Source of the DNA: Sedimenticola sp.
GTDB taxonomy: Bacteria; Pseudomonadota; Gammaproteobacteria; Chromatiales; Chromatiaceae
DNA: 64,000 nucleotides
Assembly: GCA_027068915.1 (NCBI GenBank)
Contig: JAMOLT010000055.1
Location: forward strand, 62,001-126,000
Reading direction: 5' to 3'
A program made the position numbers and the translations under genes. This document shows positions 29,487 through 38,605 of this stretch, one piece after another (within the stretch, counting starts at the first letter, position 1; each line of letters starts with the position of its first letter). The notes under the pieces are model-generated. The model searched no databases and was not told where the DNA came from. It saw only the letters and a list, made by a program, of their open reading frames with translations.

Positions 29487-31337
29487 ATGCCAGTCTATCG
29501 CTCCAGAACCACCACCCATGGCCGTAATATGGCCGGTGCCCGCGCCCTCTGGCGCGCAACCGGAATGAAGGATGATGATTTTGACAAGCCCATCATCGCC
29601 ATTGCTAACTCTTTCACCCAGTTTGTTCCGGGGCATGTTCATCTGAAGGACATGGGGCAGCTGGTCGCCAGGGAAATTGAAGTGACTGGTGGGGTGGCCA
29701 AGGAATTCAATACCATCGCCGTGGATGATGGCATCGCCATGGGGCACGGCGGTATGCTTTACTCTTTGCCATCCAGGGATTTGATCGCCGATTCTGTGGA
29801 GTATATGGTCAACGCCCATTGTGCCGACGCCCTGATCTGTATTTCCAACTGCGACAAGATTACGCCAGGTATGCTCATGGCCGCCCTGCGTCTGAATATC
29901 CCCACCATCTTTATTTCCGGTGGGCCCATGGAGGCGGGCAAAGCGGTGGTGCAGGGCGAGGAGCTGCATCTGGATCTGGTGGATGCCATGGTGATGGCGG
30001 CGGATGACAAGGAAAGCGATGAGGACGTAATGACGGTGGAACGCTCCGCCTGTCCTACCTGTGGTTCCTGTTCCGGCATGTTCACCGCCAACTCCATGAA
30101 TTGCCTTACCGAGGCACTGGGGCTGGCATTCCCCGGAAACGGCTCTTTGCTGGCTACGCACAAAGACCGCAAATGCCTGTTCCGGACGGTTGGCAGCAGC
30201 ATTGTCGGGCTGGCGAAGCGTTATTATGAACAGGATGATGCTTCGGTATTGCCGCGTTCCATCGCCACGTTCGAGGCGTTTGAAAATGCCATGGCGCTGG
30301 ATATCGCCATGGGTGGCTCCACCAATACCGTGTTGCATTTGTTGGCGGCAGCCCATGAAGCGGGTGTGGACTTTACGATGAAGGACATCGATCGCATGTC
30401 GCGCAAGGTACCGCATTTGTGCAAGGTGGCGCCATCCATCCAGACTTATCACATGGAGGATGTGCATCGCGCTGGCGGCGTGTTCGGGATTCTGGGAGAG
30501 CTGTATCGTGCTGGTCTGCTGCATCATGACCTTCCCACGGTGCATTCCCGTACCATGGCGGAAGCCCTGGCGCTGTGGGATATGCGCGTCAGCAATGATG
30601 CCAGGCGCCATGATTTTTTCCGTGCGGCTCCTGGTGGCGTGCCCACCCAGGAAGCTTTTAGCCAGGATAAACGCTACCCAAGCCTGGATCTGGATCGGGA
30701 GAATGGCTGTATTCGTGACCGGGATCATGCCTATAGCCAGGATGGCGGACTGGCTGTCCTGTATGGCAATCTGTCGGAAAACGGCTGCATTGTAAAAACT
30801 GCAGGTGTGGATGAATCCATACTCAGGTTCAGTGGGTCAGCACGGGTGTTTGAAGGCCAGGATGATGCTGTCGCCGCCATTCTTGCCGATGAAATCGTAC
30901 CGGGGGATGTGCTCGTGATTCGCTATGAAGGGCCGAAAGGCGGCCCGGGAATGCAGGAGATGCTCTATCCCACCAGTTACCTCAAATCCAAGGGGCTGGG
31001 CAAGGAATGCGCATTGATCACCGATGGCCGTTTCTCCGGCGGCACCTCGGGTCTGTCTATCGGCCATGTATCACCGGAAGCGGCAGGGGGAGGCAATATT
31101 GGACTGGTGGAAGAGGGGGATGCCATAGAAATTGATATTCCCAACCGTTCCATTCGCATCGCCATTACTGATGAAGAGCTGGAACGTCGGCGTGCAGCCA
31201 TGGAAGCGAAAGAAAACCCCTGGAAGCCAGCTGACAGGACGCGTCCGGTTTCCGCCGCCCTGCGTGCCTATGCCGCCATGACAACAGATGCGGCCAGAGG
31301 TGCGGTAAGAGATGTGAGCCAGGTCGAAAACTGCTGA
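29487..31337 (+). CDS. ilvD: Dihydroxy-acid dehydratase
   Basis: This 616-residue Fe-S dehydratase makes 2-keto acids in branched-chain amino-acid synthesis. Cluster cysteines are in [12 protein letters not shown] and [18 protein letters not shown]. Other family motifs are [20 protein letters not shown] and the N-terminal [16 protein letters not shown]. The length is that of the 4Fe-4S bacterial enzyme. The start codon follows GAGTCGGATCC with weak ribosome-binding similarity, but the N-terminus [17 protein letters not shown] is canonical. Confidence 0.97.
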   Translation: MPVYRSRTTTHGRNMAGARALWRATGMKDDDFDKPIIAIANSFTQFVPGHVHLKDMGQLVAREIEVTGGVAKEFNTIAVDDGIAMGHGGMLYSLPSRDLIADSVEYMVNAHCADALICISNCDKITPGMLMAALRLNIPTIFISGGPMEAGKAVVQGEELHLDLVDAMVMAADDKESDEDVMTVERSACPTCGSCSGMFTANSMNCLTEALGLAFPGNGSLLATHKDRKCLFRTVGSSIVGLAKRYYEQDDASVLPRSIATFEAFENAMALDIAMGGSTNTVLHLLAAAHEAGVDFTMKDIDRMSRKVPHLCKVAPSIQTYHMEDVHRAGGVFGILGELYRAGLLHHDLPTVHSRTMAEALALWDMRVSNDARRHDFFRAAPGGVPTQEAFSQDKRYPSLDLDRENGCIRDRDHAYSQDGGLAVLYGNLSENGCIVKTAGVDESILRFSGSARVFEGQDDAVAAILADEIVPGDVLVIRYEGPKGGPGMQEMLYPTSYLKSKGLGKECALITDGRFSGGTSGLSIGHVSPEAAGGGNIGLVEEGDAIEIDIPNRSIRIAITDEELERRRAAMEAKENPWKPADRTRPVSAALRAYAAMTTDAARGAVRDVSQVENC

Positions 31338-31359
31338 AAAAGCGTTTTTCCCGGAGATA

Positions 31360-31386
31360 TCAATCTGGCAACAATATATGTCGTAT
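31360..31386. repeat. Left inverted repeat framing the GNAT gene
   Basis: Read on the minus strand, this gives ATACGACATATATTGTTGCC and then AGATTGA. The plus-strand sequence at 32101-32127 reads ATATGACTTATATTGTTGCC and then GGGTTAA. They share a 12-nt identical core and 22 of 27 positions. The pair encloses the AT-rich GNAT gene. Confidence 0.45.
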
Positions 31387-31451
31387 GCAGGGCTTCAGCT
31401 CACCGGATTTAGCAAAATACGTGACATTTTTCTAAAATCCGGCAAAGCTGA

Positions 31452-31928
31452 TTATTCGGCAATAATTTTTGCCATGATTTGTGATGAAGTGAGATAGCCG
31501 CATTTATAGTAAAATAACCGTGCATTTTCGTTAAACGCCATCACTTCCAGGCGAACTTCCTTAGCTCCGCTATCTGCTGCCCATTCTTCGATTGCGCTCA
31601 TTAATTTACCACCAATTCCCTTATTTTGATGGCTATCCAAAACAACAATAGTACCAATACGGCATACCTTGCGTCTTATTAAAAAAGGAACTTCAGTATT
31701 TTCTGTGATCTTTGCAGTAATAAAGCCAACAACATTACTTGCTATCTTGGCTACTAGGAATGCTGAATCATTTGCTTCAAGCTGATTTGTCCAGAACGCC
31801 CTTGATCCTTCCGTTTCATCCGGGTTTATAAATACATCTGGAAGTTCCTTATGGTGCACATAATTTACTTGATCTGCCAATTTACATACTGATGCCATAT
31901 CACTAAGAGTTGCTTGTTTGATATCCAT
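31452..31928 (-). CDS. GNAT family N-acetyltransferase
   Basis: This 158-residue acetyltransferase shows the acetyl-CoA site TIVVLDSHQNKGIGGKLM (the Q/RxxGxG/A motif) followed by AIEEWAADSGAKEVRLEVMA and the typical C-terminal NENARLFYYKCGYLTSS. The substrate is unknown. The gene is richer in A and T than ilvD and the SH3-protein gene on either side. It stands alone and is flanked by inverted repeats at 31360-31386 and 32101-32127, so it may be an acquired cassette. Confidence 0.85.
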   Translation of the reverse strand: MDIKQATLSDMASVCKLADQVNYVHHKELPDVFINPDETEGSRAFWTNQLEANDSAFLVAKIASNVVGFITAKITENTEVPFLIRRKVCRIGTIVVLDSHQNKGIGGKLMSAIEEWAADSGAKEVRLEVMAFNENARLFYYKCGYLTSSQIMAKIIAE

Positions 31929-32100
31929 ATTTCCTATTTCCTTGCGCCTTCATTTCCTAAACAATTTCGCCTTTATATCTCACCAATTCAAGGTGCAGTT
32001 AAATAGCTGCGTTTATGTTTTGTATCTCGTATTTATTGCGGGCTAACCATTGATATGTAACGACAGGCCGCCTTGCTGCGAACCAGCACACGGCAGCCGA

Positions 32101-32127
32101 ATATGACTTATATTGTTGCCGGGTTAA
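32101..32127. repeat. Right inverted repeat framing the GNAT gene
   Basis: This is the partner of the repeat at 31360-31386, in opposite orientation. The 217-nt space between the GNAT start and the SH3-protein stop holds no other convincing feature. Confidence 0.45.
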
Positions 32128-32146
32128 CAATATCAACGCAGGGAGT

Positions 32147-32827
32147 TCAGAGTGAACCCCAGGAATCCTTGCGTTTTCTGACTCTGAGGTGAGGCAGCAC
32201 CAGCCCCAACAGAATGCCGCCAAAGAGTACACCGCCGCCGATCAGGAACCAGGTTTGTGTGGTGCTGTTCTGCAGCTCCTGGATCTCCTGTTCCTGGTTG
32301 GCCAGGTCGCGGCTCATGGTGGCGACCTGCTTGCGCAGGCTCTTGCGTTCCTGGGCAATTTGCACAGCGTTGGCCGAGGTGCGTTTCAGCTCGTCCAGTT
32401 CGGACTGAATGGCGTCCTTTTCCAATTGCAGTGCGGAATGGGCCTGTTGCAGGGTCTCATGCTCGCGGGAGAGCTTGGCCAGCTTGCTGCTCAATTCTCC
32501 AGGAGTGGATTCCAGTTCCTTGATGCGCTGTTCCAGTTTGGCAATACGATCCCGCGCCACCGGCTGCGTCAGTAACTGGCGCGTGAGTACATAGCCGGTT
32601 TTTCCGTCGGCCAGGCGGATTTTGCTGTAGCCACTGGCCTTGTTGGTACTGAGGACGGTTACTGCGGCGCCGGATGGAAGCATTCTGACAATACGATGCT
32701 TGGCACTTTCCCCGCTGCGCATGGTGATCTTCGCCTGGTCTGTCACATATCGGGTTTCCGCCTGTACGGCCAGGCTGGCCAGGAGCAGCAAGGTCAGCAG
32801 AAAGACTTTTGTTACTTTGAAATCCAT
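32147..32827 (-). CDS. SH3-domain, coiled-coil, membrane-anchored protein (TIGR04211/YgiM-like)
   Basis: This 226-residue protein has a signal peptide (VFLLTLLLLASLAVQA). A bacterial SH3 domain follows at about 25-88 (TRYVTDQAKITMRSGES, then GYSKIRLADGKTGYVL). A long coiled coil spans about 90-190 (RIAKLEQRIKELESTPGELS), and one C-terminal membrane helix ends in a basic tail (LRVRKRKDSW). This is the layout of E. coli YgiM and the TIGR04211 family, proposed envelope proteins of unclear role. It lies 50 nt downstream of argF on the same strand. Confidence 0.88.
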   Translation of the reverse strand: MDFKVTKVFLLTLLLLASLAVQAETRYVTDQAKITMRSGESAKHRIVRMLPSGAAVTVLSTNKASGYSKIRLADGKTGYVLTRQLLTQPVARDRIAKLEQRIKELESTPGELSSKLAKLSREHETLQQAHSALQLEKDAIQSELDELKRTSANAVQIAQERKSLRKQVATMSRDLANQEQEIQELQNSTTQTWFLIGGGVLFGGILLGLVLPHLRVRKRKDSWGSL

Positions 32828-32877
32828 AGCAGTATGAGATCCGGAAAGAGGGAGCCTATTGTACTTGCAAGGATGCC

Positions 32878-33773
32878 TCAGGTCAGCAGAAATTCCAGCA
32901 GCGCCTTTTGTGCATGCAGGCGGTTTTCCGCTTCTTCCCAGACCACGCTGTCATCGGCGTCGATTACCTCTGCGGATACTTCTTCCCCGCGATGGGCGGG
33001 CAGGCAGTGCATGAACAAGGCATCCGGGGCAGCCAGGGACATGAGCGCAGCGGTGACCTCATAACCGGCAAAATCCTTCTCCCGCTGTTTTTGCTCTTCT
33101 TCCTGTCCCATACTCGCCCAGACATCCGTGGCGATGAGATTGGCACCGGTGATGGCCTGTGCCGGATCGCGGAAGATGCGGCAATGATCCTTTGCAGATG
33201 CCAGTATCTGCTGATCCGGGTCATAGCCTTCGGGGCAGGCGATGTGCAGTTTGAAATCCAGTAGCCTGGCGGCGTTCATGTAGGAGTGGCACATGTTGTT
33301 GCCGTCGCCGATCCAGGCGACCGTTTTGCCCTGGATGTCGCCGCGGTGCTCGAACCAGGTTTGCATGTCTGCCAGTAGCTGGCAGGGATGCACCAGATCC
33401 GTGAGGCCGTTGATCACGGGAACCCGGGAGTACTGGGCGAAGCGTTCGACCTTCTCATGTTCGAAGGTGCGGATCATCACACAGTCCACCATGCGGGACA
33501 GCACCCTGGCGGTGTCTTCAATGGGTTCGCCGCGCCCCAGTTGGGTATCCCGGGGAGAAAGGAAGATGGCGGCTCCACCCAGCTGAGCCATGCCGGCTTC
33601 GAAGGAAACACGGGTGCGGGTAGAGGATTTTTCAAAAACCATACCCAGCACCTTGTGCTTGAGGGTTTCCACGATTTCTCCCTGTTGCTGCAAACGCTTC
33701 AGCTCCCCCGCACGCTGAATAATGGCGCGAAACTCCTCCGCCGAGAGATCGGGCAGGCTCAGGAAGTGGCGGG

Positions 33774-33777
<4 letters not shown>
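32878..33777 (-). CDS. argF: Ornithine carbamoyltransferase
   Basis: This 299-residue enzyme joins carbamoyl phosphate to ornithine to give citrulline. The carbamoyl-phosphate loop is [13 protein letters not shown], the HPCQ motif is in [14 protein letters not shown], and the ornithine site is in [13 protein letters not shown]. Length is normal and all key residues are present. It overlaps argD by four bases, so the two are translated as an argD-argF operon. Confidence 0.96.
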
Positions 33778-34955
<1,178 letters not shown>

Positions 34956-35525
34956 AGTAGCTGTTCGGCAAAACCCCAAAAAACAAAAGGCAGCCCCGAA
35001 ACGGTGGCCACCTGTGCTTTGCGAACCAGTGTCCGAAAGCAAAGGAGGGACACTACCGAAAAACGGGAGGATTTTCAAGGTGATTTTCCCTCTGTGAGAG
35101 GGGACGATATAAATTTAAATAATTCAGTTGATTATGAGGAATATGTTTGGTGCGCCAGATTTTTCTGGATGCATGGATTTGCGACTCCCATGGATGTTCC
35201 TTGATTCCTTTGCGGGGGCGATAGAATATAATATTCAATAGAGAAATTGAATATTCTACAATAGATGGCTGCCGGTCTGGGCGGCAAGATCAGTACGAGG
35301 GCGGACTCAAGCTGTGGCTCGGTTACACTAGTATGCCAATAATGTATATGGGTAACAATAACTTAACTTGATTTCTCGGTGGCTGGATGAAATATCCGGG
35401 ATGACGGTTTGATCAGAAGCTCCTTAACACGAACCCAATGCCCATATCAGCGATGCGCAAAAGGATCCCGACTTTTTGCCGGTGCAGTAATCATGAATCT
35501 TTTGATAGTTTGACTGGGACAAGAT
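34956..35525. other. Long intergenic region with an AT-rich palindrome
   Basis: These 570 nt between argD and higA hold no convincing gene. A perfect 10-bp inverted repeat, AATATTCAAT and ATTGAATATT with a 6-nt spacer, is at 35230-35255. A short segment, CCGGGATGACGG, at 35395-35406 resembles the end of family C repeats. The rest looks like decayed sequence. Confidence 0.4.
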
Positions 35526-35819
35526 TTAGGCTGCATCTATATCTAACTTTTCTACTTTGCATAAATCCACGTTATTTTTTGCATGCCACAAATTATAGGA
35601 ATCCTGCATCATCAACCAACTCTCTGGCGACCGGCCTAATGTTTTAGAAAGCCTTAACGCCATTTCAGGAGAAATATTGCTTTCTGCATTTATTAGCCGA
35701 TTAAACGTAGAAGGAGAAACCTTCATCTTTTCTGCAACCATTCGAGAACTTATGCCAAAAGGAGATAAGTATGCCTCCTTGATAAACTCACCAGGGTGAG
35801 GGGGATTGTGCATGTTCAT
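35526..35819 (-). CDS. higA: HigA-type antitoxin (XRE helix-turn-helix)
   Basis: This 97-residue protein begins MNMHNPPHPGEFIKEAYLSP, the HigA/VapI signature. An XRE helix-turn-helix follows (SSRMVAEKMKVSPSTFNRLI) and then the SPEMALRLSKTLGRSPESWL motif. It should neutralise the upstream toxin and repress the shared promoter. It overlaps the toxin gene by one base (TAATG-like junction), giving the higB-higA order usual for this type. Confidence 0.92.
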   Translation of the reverse strand: MNMHNPPHPGEFIKEAYLSPFGISSRMVAEKMKVSPSTFNRLINAESNISPEMALRLSKTLGRSPESWLMMQDSYNLWHAKNNVDLCKVEKLDIDAA

Positions 35820-36097
35820 TAGTGATAGTCCTCGTAATTAACAATATATGCATTTCCATTCTCGAATTTAAATGTGACCCGCCAGTTACCATTTACAGTT
35901 ACCGACCATATTCCCTTCATTTTTCCTTTCAATGGATGGAGCCTGTATCCCGGAATATCCATATCATCAATTCCCTGTGATGAATCAAGCGCAGCCAATA
36001 TCATTCGAAGTTTTTTTTCATGAGCATTCTGAATTCCGGCAGTACTGCCTGACGCATAAAACTTTTGTAGTCCTTTATGCTTGAATAATTTGATCAC
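35819..36097 (-). CDS. higB: HigB-type toxin (RelE/ParE superfamily)
   Basis: This 92-residue basic protein has the HigB pattern: IKLFKHKGLQKFYASGSTAG, RLHPLKGKMKGIWSVTVNGN and WRVTFKFENGNAYIVNYEDYH at the end. HigB toxins cleave mRNA in the ribosome. The start is GTG at 36095-36097. It is AT-rich relative to the chromosome and sits beside a foldback repeat, as is common for mobile toxin-antitoxin modules. No frameshift is seen, so the module looks intact. Confidence 0.9.
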   Translation of the reverse strand: MIKLFKHKGLQKFYASGSTAGIQNAHEKKLRMILAALDSSQGIDDMDIPGYRLHPLKGKMKGIWSVTVNGNWRVTFKFENGNAYIVNYEDYH

Positions 36098-36103
36098 TGA
36101 AAA

Positions 36104-36132
36104 ATGATAGCATGTTGCGCATCATGCAACAA
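36104..36132 (-). promoter_or_regulatory. Probable higBA promoter with operator palindrome
   Basis: On the minus strand TTGTTG (36132-36127) and TATCAT (36109-36104) are separated by 17 bp. The spacer contains the palindrome GCATGATGCGCAACATGC (36110-36127), a likely HigA site. The -10 hexamer ends only six bases before the GTG start of higB, so the transcript would have little or no leader. Confidence 0.45.
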
Positions 36133-36272
36133 TGCCGGGCTGGCCATTGCCTTTATTGCCTAACTAACAGGTATTGTCGGATCTGAAAAAGCGCCAATCA
36201 AGGTGTGAGGAGAGAAATTTGGTTGTCCCAAATGAATGATGGGCAACGCCGGGGTGACGCCCTGATCAGGGG

Positions 36273-36456
36273 CTAGTGTACTGCGTCGGAATTAAAGGAT
36301 CTTTCAGAGCCCCCCTTTGGGTGAGCCGCAATGCGGCCATCTGCGGCGTTGTGCTCGCTTGAAAGGGGGGGGTGGCCCTTCCTGCGCGAGTACGCCTTGC
36401 ATCTGGTCGCATTGTGACTCACTGAAAGGGCCTTTAATTCCGACGTAGTACACTAG
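36273..36456. repeat. Foldback MITE-like element, family A, complete copy
   Basis: This 184-bp element has 35-nt terminal inverted repeats (36273-36307 and 36422-36456) with three mismatches, beginning CTAGTGTACT. The inverted similarity continues inward (CGCAATGCGGCCA against the complement of TGGTCGCATTGTG; GTGCTCGC against GCGAGTAC), so nearly the whole element can fold into one hairpin. It has no coding capacity. Its right end overlaps the last codons and stop of the NosD-like gene. The left end is also found in the chimera at 15303-15368. Confidence 0.8.
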
Positions 36457-37711
36457 GGCCGGGCCAGGGTGGTGGAACCTGTTTGTTGCTGGCATGAGCG
36501 GGGGGCTTCATCAAAGGAGCGGGATCGGCATACATCAGATCCGGCTCCGAAGAAGGGATGAGACGCTCCACAAAATCAATCAGGGACAGGGCAGGGCTGC
36601 CGCGGTAGAAGCGTGCCATGGGGTATTCCATCCAGATGCTGTCGGCATAGAGATAGACCTGGTGCGGTTGATCGCCTGCACCGTCATTGTCCAGATCGAA
36701 TCCTTTATAACGGTCCCAATAGTTTCCGCTCCAGTGGTTCAGCCGGGATGTGTTGGTGGTGCTGCCCATGGCGTCGGTAAAGTTGTCGACAAAGCGGTTG
36801 CCCCGGATGATATGCCCGCCTTTTTCGCCATAAAAGTAAGTGGCGATGACATTGAAGGTAAACAGGTTGCCGGAAATCGTAAGGATATTTTCGGATTCCA
36901 GGGGCGAGGTGGCGAGCAAGCCCACGGCGCAATGGGCGATTTCATTGTTGCCGATGAAGATGTTGTAGCTTTCCTTTACCGAGATACAGGAGCCGGTAAG
37001 CTTGCGCATGTGCAGGATATAGTTGCCGGAAACATCCAGCTCATCGGAATAGATGATGACAATGCCGCTGAAATTGTCGATGAAAGTGTTTTCCCGGATC
37101 TGGTTGTCTGGCGAGAACACCAGCTCCATGCTGATGCGGCTGTCGGTCATCTTGTTGTTGATGATGCGGTTTTCCCGGGCGTTGGAGAACACCATGTCCC
37201 GTGAGTGGCGAATGACGTTGTCCTGAATCAGATTCTCATGGCTGTACCACAGGCGGATGCCGTCACCGCGCAGGCTGATGTCCCGGTTCTTTTTGGAGCT
37301 GATATGGTTACCGAGAATACGGTTGCCATGGGCATTGCTCAGGTGAATGCCGAACAGGCTGTCTTCGATGATATTGTTTTCCACTACAGTATCATTTGCC
37401 TTGACCAGTATCCCGGCATCTACCTTGTCATGGGATTCTCCGGAGTTGTGCAGATGCAGACCCCTGATCACGGCACCATCCGCTTCGATGGTCAGTATGC
37501 TGCCGCTGTTCCCGCCATTGACTCTTACCTTTCCGCCGCCCTCGATGGTGATGCGTTTTCTGATCACTACCGGGCCTGAATATTCTCCCGGAGGTGGTTT
37601 CAGGGTGCCTCCTTCCGGGGTGATTTCCACATAGAGCTGCAGCGGGGGAAGCGCGAGAGCAGGCTGAAACAGGAACAGCAGAATCAGTAAGAATGGTTTC
37701 CCGGTGTGCAT
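36434..37711 (-). CDS. NosD-like periplasmic beta-helix protein, C-terminus replaced by a repeat
   Basis: This 425-residue protein has a signal peptide (PFLLILLFLFQPALALP). It carries a run of PbH1/CASH beta-helix turns such as VVENNIIEDSLFGIHLSNAH and ENLIQDNVIRHSRDMVFSNA. The NosD-type end follows: NHWSGNYWDRYKGFDLDNDG, then YPMARFYRGSPALSLIDFVE. NosD helps copper-site assembly in nitrous oxide reductase, but no other nos gene is here, so a NosD-like paralogue is safer. The last residues, SVLRRN, and the stop are encoded by the inverted repeat of the family A element. ATG 37711 is preferred over TTG 37741. Confidence 0.82.
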   Translation of the reverse strand: MHTGKPFLLILLFLFQPALALPPLQLYVEITPEGGTLKPPPGEYSGPVVIRKRITIEGGGKVRVNGGNSGSILTIEADGAVIRGLHLHNSGESHDKVDAGILVKANDTVVENNIIEDSLFGIHLSNAHGNRILGNHISSKKNRDISLRGDGIRLWYSHENLIQDNVIRHSRDMVFSNARENRIINNKMTDSRISMELVFSPDNQIRENTFIDNFSGIVIIYSDELDVSGNYILHMRKLTGSCISVKESYNIFIGNNEIAHCAVGLLATSPLESENILTISGNLFTFNVIATYFYGEKGGHIIRGNRFVDNFTDAMGSTTNTSRLNHWSGNYWDRYKGFDLDNDGAGDQPHQVYLYADSIWMEYPMARFYRGSPALSLIDFVERLIPSSEPDLMYADPAPLMKPPAHASNKQVPPPWPGPSVLRRN

Positions 37712-37808
37712 TGCCAGGGTGCTGCGTGGTGGCTGAAACAATAAGTTTACTGGTTAAGGGGGCTGGGGCGCATTAATCCATGTCAATACATTTACGCGTT
37801 GCGGGACG

Positions 37809-37842
37809 CAAAAAACAAAGAACCCGGCAGGATGCCGGGTTC
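37809..37842 (-). terminator. Intrinsic terminator of sodB
   Basis: A perfect 10-bp stem, GAACCCGGCA and TGCCGGGTTC with loop GGA (37820-37842), is followed on the minus strand by a T-rich tract (TTTGTTTTTTG). It lies 24 nt beyond the sodB stop. Confidence 0.85.
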
Positions 37843-37865
37843 TCCAGGGGGGATAGAGCGAGTAA

Positions 37866-38444
37866 TCAGCCCAGCTTGCCGGCTACAAAATCCCAGTTTA
37901 CGATGTTCCAGAAATCCGCGATGTACTGGGGCCGCACGTTGCGCTTGTCGATGTAATAGGCATGCTCCCATACATCGATGGTCAGCAGTGGCATCTTGCC
38001 GTCGCGCATGGGGTTGCCCGCGCCGGAGGTGTTGACGATCTCCAGGGAGCCATCGCTGTTCTTCACCAGCCAGGTCCAGCCGCAGCCGAAATTGGTGGCG
38101 GCGGAAGTGGCGAACTTCTCCTTGAACTCGTCGAACGAGCCAAAGGAAGCATTGATGGCTTCCGCCAGGGCGCCGGTAGGCGCGCCGCCGGCATTGGGGG
38201 CCATGCAGTTGAAGTAGAAGGTATGATTCCAGACCTGGGCGCCGTTGTTGAAAATGCCACCTTCCGCCTTCATGACGATTTCTTCCAGGGTGGCGTTTTC
38301 AAACTTGGTGCCGGGGATCAGATTGTTCAGATTGGTGACATAGGTCGCGTGGTGCTTGTCATGGTGAAACTCCAGGGTTTCGGCGGAAATATTCGGCTCC
38401 AGCGCGTCTTTTGCATAGGGCAGATCGGGTAATGTGTGGGTCAT
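37866..38444 (-). CDS. sodB: Superoxide dismutase [Fe]
   Basis: This 192-residue cytoplasmic enzyme converts superoxide to peroxide and oxygen. Metal ligands lie in LEFHHDKHHATYV, AQVWNHTFYFNCM and DVWEHAYYIDKRN. The Fe-type marker region AINASFGSFDEFKEKFA and FGCGWTWLVKNSDG agree with SodB. Length is standard. It is divergent from the HyuB gene and has its own terminator, so it is probably monocistronic. Confidence 0.95.
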   Translation of the reverse strand: MTHTLPDLPYAKDALEPNISAETLEFHHDKHHATYVTNLNNLIPGTKFENATLEEIVMKAEGGIFNNGAQVWNHTFYFNCMAPNAGGAPTGALAEAINASFGSFDEFKEKFATSAATNFGCGWTWLVKNSDGSLEIVNTSGAGNPMRDGKMPLLTIDVWEHAYYIDKRNVRPQYIADFWNIVNWDFVAGKLG

Positions 38445-38605
38445 GAATGTTCTCCGTAGTGTCTCTTCAGGGCTGCCTGATCAAGTCATCATCCCGCGCC
38501 GGAATGACGCAAGATGAACCCGCTCAGGGTTTCCCTAGTAAATTGCTTGGTTATTATCCCGGACAAGGTTATTCGGAATCGCTGCAAAATGCAATAATGC
38601 ACCCC

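Noticed and set aside
31360-32127. GNAT gene as an integron gene cassette
   Set aside because: The flanking repeats are inverted relative to each other and lack the attC core sites, so a cassette array does not fit.
35246-35262. ARG box upstream of argD
   Set aside because: Only one half-site resembles the consensus TGAAT-N4-ATTCA; the second half and the spacing do not fit, and it is about 300 nt from the start codon.
36434-37711. Calling the beta-helix protein NosD as part of a nitrous oxide reductase cluster
   Set aside because: The C-terminal signature fits NosD, but no nosZ, nosF, nosY or nosR is adjacent, so only NosD-like is supported.
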